A stretch of DNA of 64,000 bases from Sodiomyces alkalinus F11 (taxonomy: Eukaryota; Ascomycota; Sordariomycetes; Glomerellales; Plectosphaerellaceae). Positions within the stretch are counted from its first letter, which is position 1, and every line of letters starts with the position of its first letter. Of this stretch, positions 20,454 through 32,926 are shown piece after piece. The notes beneath the pieces were generated by a model. That model was not told where the DNA came from. It did not search any database and saw only the letters and a list, made by a program, of their open reading frames with translations. The stretch covers positions 5,846,346 through 5,910,345 of the forward strand of contig NW_021167080.1 in assembly GCF_003711515.1 (NCBI RefSeq). The letters are read 5' to 3'. The position numbers and the translations under genes were made by a program.

Positions 20454-23400
20454 TTATGCGCCTCCTCCGTTGGCAGCCACTGTCGCGGCTACTTGCTGCT
20501 GCGCGAGGAGCTGCGCCTGATGGATCTCGGCTGCCCTAGACATGATGCCTTGTAGAGTCGCCTGCTCCTCCGCCCCCAAGTGAGAAAGTAGAGAGGCATA
20601 GAACTGAGGCTGCTCAGACTCCATTTCTAAGCGAGAAGAGTCGAGAGTTAGCCAATGCTGTGAATTCATCCCTCCATATCTGCCTTGCGAAACAACTTAC
20701 TCATCAGGGTAGCACTGAACAGCTGATATGGATCCACCTTGTCCAGCGGAGAATCCAACAACACGCTCTCCTCGCCCATGTCGTCATCGCTCGGTCCTTC
20801 GGGCACACTGCGACTGAACTTTTGCGCCTGCACGGGAGAACAAGGAGGTCTCGTCAGCAAGAAATATCCTCTCGACAAGAGAAGAACGAGAGGAAATGGA
20901 CGAGATAAGAAAACCTACCTCCTCGTTGAGGAATTCCAGATACGCCGTGCTCTCGTCGCGAGTCTCCGGATTCTCCTCTTCCGCGTCGTCTTCGGCGTTC
21001 CAGTTTGCCTCGTCATCACCCCACTCGTCCTCCTCTCCGTAGTCATAGGTAGAATCGAAGTGGTAGTCGTCTCGCAGAGCCTCCTCCCGGTCTGGTAGAC
21101 AACATGTTAGCACACCGACACCGAAAGAGCCTAGAAAAGGGAGAGGGGGGGGGGGAGAGAGAAGGCAGGAATGACACGCACTTTTAACGGCAGTCGGCAG
21201 CGTCTTGAATAGCTCCGTGATGCCCTGCAGCAACCGCGGCCATCCAACCGAGATGCTTTGCGGCACCTGCTCGGGATTGAGGCTCAGTAGCGCTGAGATG
21301 GCAACGATACACAGCTTCTTGTCGTGGACCCGAGTGAAGCTCGTCATGTTTCCGAACCAGAGGCTGAAGAACCGGTTGGTCCACCCCTTGGACTCGAGAA
21401 ACTGCAGGACCAGAAGGGGGTTGTAATGGATGGCGTTAATAACCATTTCCATGAGGTGGATCTTGTACGACTTAATCTTGACCTCGCTCGCCGTCAGGAC
21501 ATTCATCGCAAACTCGATAAACCGAAGCACATAATTGTCGATATGACCGCGGAGGTTGAGCATCATGGCCTCCGTCAACTTGCAGGCGCAGATACGATCC
21601 ACCCCGCCCACCTTGCTGTCTGTGAACATGTCGGAGATCATCGAGAACAGAGCCTCGACGTACTCGGGCTTCTGTATGAGGTGCGGCGCGCCGTACTGGA
21701 CAAAGTTGTCCAACGCCGGAAGCATGTCCTCGAGGTACAGCTCGGCACCCGCTTTGAAGGTTGCATGAATGAGCTCGAAGGCTTGCCACATGGTGGGGGA
21801 GATGCCCTTGGCCGCGAACGTGCAGCTGTCGATGATCTCGAAAACCTCGTTGTACAGGTCGTACAGCTGATTCTGTAGCGTGATCTGGATGACCGGCATC
21901 AAGATCGCCTCGATGTGGAGCAAAACATCCGGAGTGCTTTCGAGAGTGAGAATGAGGGTTCCGATGGTCTGCAACACCCCCAAGGCCGTGATCGCCTTGT
22001 CGTCCAGGAGATCGCCATACTCGTCGTCGCCTTCTCCCTTGTTCCGGTCCAGGACCTCGCGGACGATCCGCATATACGTGTCCCGCAGCTGCTCGCTGAG
22101 AGCTACGGCAAAAGGCGTCAGCTCGGTGGCAAATACTTCCACGAAATCCTCCATAACGTTGGCGAGAGCGTCGATATCGGCCTCGTTGGCCAGCTTGAGG
22201 AGCTGCTGCATGATGGTGGGAATGCTCTGCTGCATGTTGGTGCGGATGATGTCGTGCCGGATGAGAGGCTGCAGAGCGAGAGCCGCGGTGACGCGCACGG
22301 GCAGCGCAGGGTCGGCCATGCAGTCCAGGATGTGGCGGTAGATGGTAAGCAGGTTGTTCTGGTCCTGGAAATTGAGCTGCTCGAACTTCTCGATGGTGTC
22401 GCAAGCCCTGGCGCGCAGATAGCCCTGCGAGCTGGTGAAATCGGGGAAGACATATCGGACAAGGAAATACTCGACCTGATCCGCAATGGGGCTCTTCTTA
22501 CCGAGGATGACGGGCGCCAGAGTCCCAATCATCCTCAGAGCTCCCTCCTTCGCAATATGGTTCTTCTTGTCTTCGGGCACCTGCTCGTACTCGTTGACCA
22601 CGGCGTTGACAAATTTGAGAATCTCAAACGTCTGCTTTCTTCGGTTTTTTGTGAGGCCGACGAGGAAGTTGGTGGCGGCGACATCAGGCGCCGAGGCCTC
22701 CTCGTAGAAGTTGAGCTTACGGTGCAGGTACTCGTCGGGCTCGTCCTCGAACTTCTCGATGTCCTCCTCGGAGAGACAGAGCACGGGGAAAACGAAATGG
22801 GTGACGAGGTTCTGCAAATGAGGTTTCAAGTGGTTCCACATTTCCTTGGGTCGTACCGACTCATCCAGGAAGACGAGCGTGTATGTGAGACATGGTCTGC
22901 TCAACCAGGCCGTCTTCGCCACCCACTTCTCAATCTCGGCGAGGTAGTGCTTCAGGATCTCCGGTGCGATGTTCTTCTCGAAATCTTTGGCGAACTGTAT
23001 CTGTCCGTCGTCCTTCGAGCCCGCGATGCCCTGTGTGTTGCCATGTCTGCGACCAATCAAGTCAGCGGTGCGTTCTGAGAGACCGGAGACCAGGGACCAG
23101 GGCCCGATCCAACTCGACTCGGCTGCGAACTTACCGGATAAAGAGGCGGTTCAGGTTGAAGTACGCCCACTTCTTGGCCTTCCACCAGTGGTGCTTCTCT
23201 CGTTCCAGAGGATCATCGCCCATGGCGATGGCCGGAGTGGTCTTTGAGACAGTCTGCAAGAAAACGGTGCACCAGGCAATGTTGGTCTGATGATCCCGCA
23301 GGAGTCTCGACAGCTCAAGCTGTTCAGGAAAGACGACAATGTATGGTTAGCGAGATTCAGCGAACCCACAAAGGGCCAACGAAAAAAATCCGCGCGGGAA

Positions 23401-24471
23401 AGGATAATGCCACGTACCCACGTGGCATGCTTGTAGCACTTCAAGGCCAGATGCAACATCTCGCCTGCCTCGACGCTCTCCTGGTTGACGAGCTCATTGC
23501 AGATAGCCAGTAGGCGCGGGAAGCTGAGCTCGATCACCTTGTCGTAGTGGACCCTGTTCTCCTCGTTGGTGCGGAATCGCCAGGCGCGGCAGATGGCGAG
23601 GAGGCACTGGAGGCCGGCGAGTACGGAAGTAGGGTCGTTGGTATTGAGAAGCTGCATGGTGTAGTCCATGAAGTTCGGCCACTTGTTGGGGAAGTCGTAG
23701 TGAAGAATCTTCTGAAGGACGGGGATGATCTGCTGGCGTACAGGCCCTTGGGAGGTGGCCATGATGGGCAGCAAGCGCTCGCGGAACCGTACTTTCTCTT
23801 CTTCTGATATCGGGGCGTCTTCTGCATATTGCTCGCTCCGTTCCCATGCTCGATTGACCCGGTTCTTGATGTAGATGACGGCTAGGTGACGGAAAGACAG
23901 ACAGAGGGTTAGGCATAGTTCCAGACACGCACTGATGCTCGATGCAGGTCAGACTGCTATGAGAAGAGGGTGCGAGGGGGGAGCTTACTTGACAGTCGCA
24001 CGCTGTTGTCCTGGTCGGCCTCGAGAATATCGAGCAAGACATCCATAAACCCAGCATGTTGTTCGATCTGTAGCGTTGATCGCAAGGGGAACTTGTCAGC
24101 AGAGCCCACTGGTAATGACAGGAATGTAGGAGGCGCGAGAAGCCAAGGAGACGATGTGGAAGAAATAGGGGCAGCTTCCAAAATCCGCAAGACGCATGCA
24201 CACGCGCAGCAACGAAGAGAAACAAGGAAGACCAGGCGTCACGGTAATCAGAGACTGTCACCAAGGGGCCCAGTTAGGCTCCGGAGCGATGGGGACAAGA
24301 TGGACAGAGGGGCGGGGGGCGTGATGAATGATTGTGGGCAAAGACCGAGACGAGATTTGGCGGGGTGTCGCATGGACGTACCTGCTTCAACTGCAACTCG
24401 GCTCTCCTTCTGGTATCGGCATCTGGATCTAACGTGGCCAGAAGCAGGCCTCGAATCGCCGTGTTGTCCAT
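20454..24471 (-). CDS. SXM1: Importin-beta family nuclear import receptor (Sxm1/Nmd5, IPO7/8 class)
   Basis: Eight exons (minus): 24471-24382, 24067-23989, 23881-23418, 23319-23135, 23046-21182, 21091-20919, 20827-20701 and 20626-20454; 1051 residues, normal for the family. The N-terminus is the importin-beta domain (RRRAELQLKQIEQHAGF, then VRLSTVIYIKNRVNRAW assembled across an intron). HEAT repeats fill the middle, with conserved FPNKWPNFMDYTMQLL and ADPALPVRVTAALALQPL. The tail has the acidic segment DYGEEDEWGDDEANWN that marks the IPO7/8-like class. It would carry ribosomal proteins, histones or similar cargo through the nuclear pore and release it on Ran-GTP. Between Sxm1 and Nmd5 I cannot choose by eye. 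The first intron is long (314 bp). Confidence 0.93.
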
Positions 24472-27400
24472 CGTTGGCGAATTGGCGGAGGGGTGAGGGC
24501 TGTTGAGATAGGGGTGGGCGATGGAGCGGAGGGAAGAAGAGGATATTCTCCGTCGTGGTAGCTACCGCAAGGGACAAAATTTTGGGCGGCGAAGAGCCAG
24601 TGGGAACGGGCTGAAGGTACCTGGTGCACAGTTAGGTACGTTGTAGGTACCCTACCTTAGGTACCTTAGTTCAGGTTGGGTGCGAGTACAGCTACAGTAC
24701 TAGTGTCGTAGGTAAGGTACTCTGTAATAAGTTGTGGGTGTAGGGCGACGACTGTTGGATGGTTCCTCGAGTAATATTTTGTACTTGTTTCGTAATAAAT
24801 GGCGGGGCATTAAGCCAGAGTTACCTAAAAGGTAAGACTCGCTCGGACTGTTCGTCCCCCAAGATAAACGACCGCTGATGCTGGCTGAAGCAGCTGAGAA
24901 GGATGGTCAGGGCACACAACGGTCCATCATTCATTCCCACGCTCCTAAAAAAAGACACCACCACATGAAGCAATGATAACCTGGTACATCAGGGCTCGAT
25001 CCATGGGCCCGTCGCGTCCGTACAGGAATATTTAACCGTACGACTCCTAAGACCAAGGCTGCAGACGAGATTATCCGCCTTGAGTGATGGGATGAAAAAT
25101 AAAAGGCTCCAGGCTTTTCCAGGTCGTAATTTTATAATTCCATATCTCTATCTGACCTCAAAAGCAACCTAGCGTCGGAAGTAACAGCGAGTTCTCGAAC
25201 TGACGCTGTAGCAGGATTCCTTTGTGATGACGAGCCAAAGCACCTTACTAATCGGCCTTAATAACGGGTTTCCGGCAATTGCGCGAACTGATTGACAGGT
25301 ACCAGCCCAAAACGCTGCCCTCCCCTCGATAACACCCTCCGACACAACCTGAATCTAGCGAACAACCGGACCAAAATGTGCATGAGGGAGAACTTTAGAG
25401 CGATACTTCGTAGCGGCCCTTGTGGATACGCACGTGTACGTCGTATGCTTGCCCGAGACCGCCTAATCTCTTGATCGACGATGCGCATTGGGAACTGGGG
25501 GAACCTCTGCATGTCTCTTACTAATTAATACCAGGATATTCGACGACAACAAACAACTGCCGGTGGACATGCTGAACCTGGAACGTATGAACAATAAATC
25601 GCCACCTCAACACAATGGATCTATTACCCGTATCAAAGATATGAATATACGTAATATACTAATATACCCTTTACGGAGTACAGGCAGTCATCGGTGCCTG
25701 AGTTCATGTCGTAGATGGTGGTGTGTCTATGTGTGTGTGCGTGTGTGTTTTTGTGTGTTGTGCCCTGTCTTAATACCTCGCCAAGTACCAAAGTACCTCT
25801 CGTAATTATCCCCCGTCCTTGAGGGCAATGTCCCACCCCCTTCACCGCCTAACCATATTGTGAGACAAATGGGAGTCGTAGTAAGCAAACCAGAACCTCA
25901 TTGCTCTGTCCCCCTTCTTCCCCAACCACAAACCGTACCGTAACTCGTAGGTATACCTACTACCGTATCCATTTCGAGACTCATCGCGTTCAACATAACA
26001 TGATAATGATTGATCGTAAAATTTCGGCTCTGGTAAAGTGCGGCGGCAGAATAAGAGAGACGAGGGAAAGAGCGGCTGCTTCAGTTGGCCTGCCAGGTAT
26101 TTTAATTCATCACCACGTGAACAGAATGTCTGAGGGATTCTGGCACTGTCAAGATGAGCAGCGAGGAGACTAATTCCGGTAACAATTGAAACGCAAACCG
26201 CCATCTGCCATTATTATACCAAAACATGCTTGTGATATTGAATTCATTCAACGGCGCCTCGCCACAACCTCATAGAAAGCTGCCACTCGATTCTTTACCC
26301 GCTCCTGTAGCTCCTGCCGAAACTAGCGGTGATGATAAAAAAAGTGTCTGATCCCTGGTACGCTCCAAAGTCAGCTATCACGAACCACGCACAAGTGACG
26401 GAGCTCAAGAGAATGATGCCAAGAATTTGAGCGGGAAATCCACAAAACTACACCAAATATGAAACGCACAAAATAACTGACTCGTATCATTCCAGTCAAG
26501 AAAATCCGGAAGTATCGTAGGCTGATCCGCGTTGCCATGTTGATTCAAGGCAAGGGTGAAGAGAACTGTGGGCCGTGGGTATATAATTCCGCCTCGCAAG
26601 TAAGAAAGTCCAGAGCCGAATGCAAGTCACAAATTGAGTAGGACATTCCATGGTCGACAAACAGTCGGTGCCATCGTTGACCTCTCTAACCACTCTATCA
26701 ACCTGTTTTTGACAGAGCCAATGCAGTGTCTCGGTGACGTCTCCAGCAGGACACACTCATACGACATTGGCATAACACACCAACTCGATCGGGGATCCGA
26801 GCATAATCGGTTAGAGATGTGTAACCGAGAACTCATGGCGCCGGAACTCTGGGACCAGGTTGACTGCGCCTTTGCTAGCCAGGAACGAGCGCGAGTAGGC
26901 TCCCTTGAAAACCCACAGAACTGCAGCAACCAAGGTGTCCTATCTCGGACTGACATCTGGGCAGAGATGAAAATGAACGACCGACAAAGGAATCCGCCAA
27001 TCAGATCAGTAACCAGGATAATTTCCAGTCACTGAAGCCGAATGGGATGAGAGAATAAAATCAAACCAGCCACGGGATGCTCATGGTGTCAAACCAAACC
27101 GGAAGCGTCGGGGGTGCCATCTGTTCAGTCCAAGTAGGTGCCCAGCCCAGTGTTCGGGCGAAAAGTGGCTAGAAATCTGCTGTGTCAGATGTCAAGGACG
27201 TTTGGGGAGAGATATGTCAATGGCATCAGGACTCCGATGAGGGAACATCGTTGAGAGAGGAGAAGAAAACACGAAACAAGTCCTTTGTGTGGTTCACAGA
27301 TATATACAAGGCCCAGAGAGGGACTCACCTTGCTGTCTAGATGTGGACCTTGCCGCGGTATGTGAACGCTCAACGATGGTCCAGGAAAACTCCGGTAGGC

Positions 27401-28135
27401 CGAAAGACATGGAACGAAATGAAACCCCGGAGCACCAGAAACAATGGGAATAAGCGATTTCACGTCGCCACCCTTAGGCCAGAGAATCCAGACAGCAAGG
27501 TGATCTTGAAACAAGAAAGAAGTACCGGAAAATGCCGCCATCCTGATCACCCTTCCAGTCCAGAGTATGTCGTTTTTTTTCTCCATCCCGGGGTTCCCTC
27601 ACCCGACGCAGAGAAAAAAAGTTGTATCGTGGGCAATCCCCTATCCGAGGGAGCATCCAGTTGAAACAAGCAGAAAATCGTGATCCCATGCATATATGCA
27701 AGTCGTTAAAGCGTCCAACCGTGTATGCGGCAAAGAGTCCAATCTTGGCGGGTCCAAATCCAGGGCATGAGAGTGAGGCATTTGCAATAGAGAGAAAAAA
27801 GAGAAGAAATGGCAATCCATTAGATCCGAATTATAGATGAGGAAAAGTTGATGTCGAGGTCCTGGCTGATGCAAGGGGGCATAGGCCCGCAAAACAAGGC
27901 ACAGGGAGGAGCAAACTTGCTACCTCCCGAGAGGTGACGGCGCACCAGAGATCCCGGATTTTAATTCGAGCCAGAAGGACGATGAAGCCGACGCCGAAGG
28001 AAGTACAGATCCAATCCCAGGTCATGAAGGGTGAAATGCACACACAAGGGATCAGCCCCACGGGAGGGAGGGTATCTCATGCAGTTTAACGCGGCCATAT
28101 GAAAGGTCCTGAGGAAAAGAAACCGAGGCGAAAAA
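24472..28135. other. Long intergenic stretch without a recognised gene
   Basis: About 3.7 kb. 24610-24730 is another TACCTTA/GGTACC cluster in the importin promoter. 25720-25765 is TG-rich (gtgtgtgcgtgtgtg). The remainder has only short open frames of random composition on both strands. The right end is the 3' side of the RfeG gene. No tRNA or transposase fragment recognised. Confidence 0.45.
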
Positions 28136-29486
28136 TCAACGACGCGGAGCACGATGCCGATCCGCAGGATGATGCCGGTCCACGGAATCTCTGTCACGAC
28201 GCGGTCCACTGCCGGCCATTTGAGTATTGGAAGGCGTCGCTGAGGAACGGGGGTTAGGGGCTTGTTCATACTGTTGTTGTGGTGAGGCCGTGTTGAACCC
28301 GGGACCAGCGCCTCCAGGAGAGGCTACTAGATATTGGTCGAGTTAGACACAGCACGGAAACAGGAGGGAGACGAAGGGAGGGGCGGAACGCAAAAGCTAA
28401 TACGCACCACGACCGTAACCGGATTCTTGGGGCGGAACAGGAGACGCCCCGTAGGCCGACGGTTGTGGAGGAGGCGGGTAGCCGTAACCGGACGAACCAT
28501 AACCTGCAGGAGACTGTTGTGAGGAGTTCATGTAAGATTGACCCTGGGGAGGGGGCACGGTGGCTGGAACCCGAGAGGAACCTTGGGGAGCGCCGTAGGG
28601 ATCAGTGTAGCCTCGCGGGATGGAATTGGCCGCAGTGGCAGTATATGGTTCTCCCCGGCCATATCCTTGGCCTTGAGATGCAGAGTACCCGGGGTCTCTA
28701 GGGTCCGGCTGCGCAGGATACGCGGGGGCACCACCTTGCGGAGGGTACGAATACCCACCACCAGATCCGTACTGAGGCTGCCCGGATGGGCCGGTCTGCC
28801 CGTAGGCATTCGTGCTGCCAGAATATCCCGGTGCGTGAGATCCTGGGTATTGGGGGGTATCATAGGGATCACGGCCATCAGAATAACTGGGCGAATCATT
28901 GGTCGGTCCATAGTGCTGTCGGGCATTGTGGGTGGCCGAGTCACGGTACCCTAAGATGGGCGAGTTAGAGCGTCTCGAGGGTAACCCGTTGGAACCCTTC
29001 GGACCAAATGTACCTGCTGCGTTGTTCCGAGCGGCCTGCTGCCGCCGCTCCGCTTCCCACCTGGCCGAATCGGCCTTCAAATCTTCGATCATGGCCTGTG
29101 ATGGTCAGTCCGAAATGCCGGAGTTGGTGATAGGGGAGGGTCCGTCTCGGCTCACAGTCGTCAAATTCCTGTAGGCGGTTATGTAGTAACCCTGAACGAC
29201 CTGGCCTGTCTGAGGGTTCTACCAAATCAATCAAGTCAGCGGGACCGGTCAAAAGTGAAGGGATAGCATAAAAGCAGGTAAGATGGCAAATTCCCCGGGC
29301 ACGTACCTCGTAGTGGCCAGGTCGAACCAGAGCATCGTTCCCGAGGTAGCGACAGATGTCGGCCGTGATGACTTCTCTGTCGATGCCATCGCGGGGAACG
29401 AAATACTCATTTGAACGGCCGGTAGGGGCCGGTGCACCACCTCCGCTGGACTGCGGGGCACCGCTGCTTCTTATGGGTCTCGACAT
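28136..29486 (-). CDS. rfeG: RfeG-type transcriptional regulator
   Basis: Exons (minus) 29486-29307, 29218-29156, 29095-28408 and 28326-28136, 373 residues. The conserved N-terminal part (about 25-110) reads NEYFVPRDGIDREVITADI, CRYLGNDALVRPGHYENPQT, VVQGYYITAYRNLT and AMIEDLKADSARWEAERR across three exons. This matches the fungal protein annotated as transcription factor RfeG. The rest is a long Gly/Tyr/Pro/Gln/Ser-rich disordered region of prion-like composition, ending in an Arg/Asp/His-rich tail (RRDRDSVDRHH). The last intron (donor GTGCGT at 28407, acceptor CTAG at 28327) is important: reading through it meets a stop after two codons and would remove the charged tail. Direct DNA binding has not been shown by anything visible here. 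Confidence 0.85.
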
Positions 29487-32400
29487 GGCTCCTGTAACGT
29501 TCTGTGAAAGAGGCCGAAGGGTTAGGAAGGGGAGAAGGAGGGCCTTCGTGAGATGGGTTTAGGAGATGAAGGTTAAAGGTGAGAGGGAACGAGAGGGACG
29601 AGAAGGGACAGCAGTGAAGAGGAGCAGGGGCGACGTGTGTGGAAATGCGAGGTACGGATACAAGAAAGAGGAAGAGAAGAAAAGTCGAACAGGGTCTGGG
29701 CGGGAAGGGGGGAAGAGAGGCGGGTGGTGGGAGAAGAAGAGGGCAGAGGGCAGGGGTAAGACCTGGGGGGGTTGTTGGCCACTGGGGTCTTGTATCCGTA
29801 CAGGCATGGGCCAGCCTACCTAGGGACGGGGCTGGCAAGTCTGAGAGGGACGGACGTTGCTGTTGCGAGTGATAATGTGGGTCCAAAGAATACCTACCTC
29901 ACCTTACACAAAAGGAAACGGATAAGGTACCTAATAAGGTACCTTACCTTAGGTACAGTTCCTCATATGTACTTTGTACCTGTGTTAATGTGTACAACGT
30001 ACGGATATCAAGCGTGGCCTTCGGACAAAACGGTAAGGTAGGGTAAGGCAGGGATCAAATGCGAACAAATCCCGAGAATATTACGTGTAGCGACCATTGG
30101 GCTGCCTTCGCTCAGTTCTGGGTATACGTACCTAGGCACCTGGAAATCACTTCATCTCCTGCATCTTCTCTACCAATAAGGTACAGTGGTGTCTTTGGAG
30201 CCGCTGGTACCTACAGCATAGGTACTGGAGATGAAAGGAGGTTGGGTTCTTTTCCCTCCTAGATGTGGTTGTTGCCTGGCTGATCTCGGACCCATGGCGG
30301 GCAAGAGCATGTCAGTACGAAGTACGGGGTACTTTGTATTCCCCGAAAGATTGGGCTCCGATCCGGGGCTTGGGCTCGACTAAAAAAAAAAAGTGCTGGC
30401 TGGATCATTGGGCGGGGTTCACCGTTCAGAACCCAACCCAACGCAGGGAATGGAATCCGTCCTGTTCAACAATTGGTGCCGACACACGTCGACAAATAAG
30501 GTATGCAGTGACCTGACCGGTTGACCGTTTTTCACTGTGCTCCTGCATCTTTTCGTCACCGTTGTTTCCCGTCGGCGTTGCACAAGGTCGACGTTTGGGG
30601 AGCGTCAAGGAAAACCAGCTTTCGTCACCCACCGACTGTCTGCCCAGACGAGACCTCGCCCAGACATGATGCTAAGAAGCGGTGGCCTGGTATGAGCGTC
30701 AACAGATTGGCTTGCATGGTCCCGCTCCCGGTTTACATGGGTAGATCGCCAAAAGCTCTGCTGGACCAGGGTTAGGGCGGCCTAGAGAGGCTTTCCGGCC
30801 AGCCGGGCGGCAGTCGCCTCCTCCTCGATCGGGGGCGAGTACGCGGCGTAATTATATCCGGACCTATGCCATTGTGACCAAACAGGGGTTGTCATGGGAC
30901 AAAACAACGGTAAATAAACAGGATCATTTTACTTCAAGGGAAGCAAGCACGCGCACTTGAGTCAGTAGAAGACAATAGCAACCGTGGATTGTTAAGTCTG
31001 GAAACCTGAAGTCCATGACGGTCTCGCCGGGGTATTCGGGATGGATGCCTGCCTTGGGTACCTTAGGTAAGGATAGGAATGAGGAATGTCAGCGCTGGTA
31101 TGGTCAGGTCGCTCCTCCGGACGGATGGTTGGTTATTCGGCGAGCGAACCTGGCAATGTGGCTATCCAAGGAACGAAAGGGGCAGCTGCCTTGGGTTCGG
31201 TCAACCGTTCCGGACAGAACCACACAAACCGGGACCCGGATCATACGGAGCCTGACGAGATATACCGGACCAGGATACGGATATCGCGGGTAGCCTCCAG
31301 AAAGGGGCGGTAATAACTTTGTGTCGTGGACTGTCGAGGTCGCTCATCGCAAGAACTCGAGACAACTGTTGCCTCCGGTATATATATGTAGAATGAAAGA
31401 GGAATTTGTGGGTATCATCTTCTTTATGGTGGCTCTTCCTTCCCTCTGCGGACTTTCGACTCTTCTTGGGTTATCGTGCTAGATCATTCGTCTTCGTCGC
31501 GGAGATCGCGACTTGTCACCACGTACGTTGATGGTGGTTGACAATCATTGACACGCTGGTCTGCGTCTCCAGGGGCCGCTTTGCTCTGTTTCCCCTACCA
31601 CTTCTCGGTATAACGCCGTCCCAAAAAAGCAGTGCAGAAGCGGCGAGGCTCACAGCTCGCGCGCTCCCCAGGCGAACGCCCTGTTGCGAACCATTTGCAA
31701 ACCGAGACGTGGTCGCGCAGCGCTGCAAGCGAACCGTGTGGTTCTTAGCGCCGCTGTGAACTATGGAAGCAAGATGCCCACGTCTCAACGAGGCACGTCG
31801 AGGACCCTCCCATCCCATCGAACTCTTACGAATACGGTATACCTACGTTCTTTCATGAGGACTTCTCCCATGTCCTGCTGACCTTCAACCTGCCTGGTTC
31901 GAGGACGTGTCCCTTGGAGAGTCGTCGCTGTGAGGCCACTCACAAGTGGTTCCTGTGGAATGGATGGTGGTTGCCACCCGTTGGGTATCAATGCCTTGCG
32001 CCAATTGTGGCCCAACTCACATCCACGCCCCACAAGTTCTAACCAATCACCTTCTTGTTCTTTTCTCAGAGATCCTGTGGGGAGGCGACAAGTTTACTTT
32101 TGCCCTCGGATACTCGTACTCGCTATTTTTCTCACGTTTTCTCTCGGGACGGAAAAACGGTACGGCGCATCGCACCTCTCAGCGCTGCAACTACCTCTGC
32201 TCGGTCCCCGTCTTTGCTACACATGAGCCTTCGGACGATAGATATGTCTGGTACGAAGCGCAGACGAGCCGAAACTGTCCTTTCCCGGTCGCATTTGACG
32301 TGCGAGTTTCCGTCTCATCATGAGCTGTGGGTGCAAATGAAGCAGGCAGATGAGCCGGCCAGAGGAAGGAAGGATTGGACTCTGCTCTGCATTTCCAGGT

Positions 32401-32926
32401 TCCCAAATATTATTATAAGCCGACTGACCATTTTTCTGCGGGCTCTGTGCGGACATGCATGTGGTTGATTTGATGACCTGTCCATTCAACCTGCCGACTA
32501 TCCCGCCGGTGTAAGTTTATTTCGATATGGGCGGGAGGAGGCAATGCAGCCGTGCGGGCCCATACGAAGACTTGCATCGAGATGGAGAAATCGGCAAAAA
32601 TCATGCCCGCGGTCGCAACACACGCCTGCTATTCTACTGACCGCTGGATGAGGGGCGGCATCAACTGCATTCGGCGTCATGCCAAATTCATCCGACCACG
32701 CGTCTCAATTCGAGCTGAGGCATGCATCTTGCGTGGATTCGGTTGAACCAATCTTATCCAAGGTCTGTGTGATTCGCAGCGCTGATGCCATAATCGTCTG
32801 GCTGGATAGTATTTGTTCGTCGGATAAGTGTGCGAGACCGTTGGTGGCCTTGGGAAGGGCTGGCCCCAGGGGGACGTCAGGGCGCAAAAAGTGCCTTCGA
32901 ACCTTCGCTCACAGCCGCTTCGTGTG
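29487..32926. other. Long intergenic region
   Basis: About 3.4 kb between the RfeG start and the polymerase eta stop. A purine-rich leader (29560-29770) precedes RfeG on its own strand as a pyrimidine tract. TACCTTA/GGTACC motifs cluster at 29893-29965 and 30125-30335, with a single one near 31060. No gene or RNA gene recognised in 30.4-32.9 kb. Confidence 0.45.

Noticed and set aside
21915..23078. 387-codon plus-strand open frame
   Set aside because: It is the antisense shadow of the large importin exon, which has clear HEAT-repeat coding on the minus strand.
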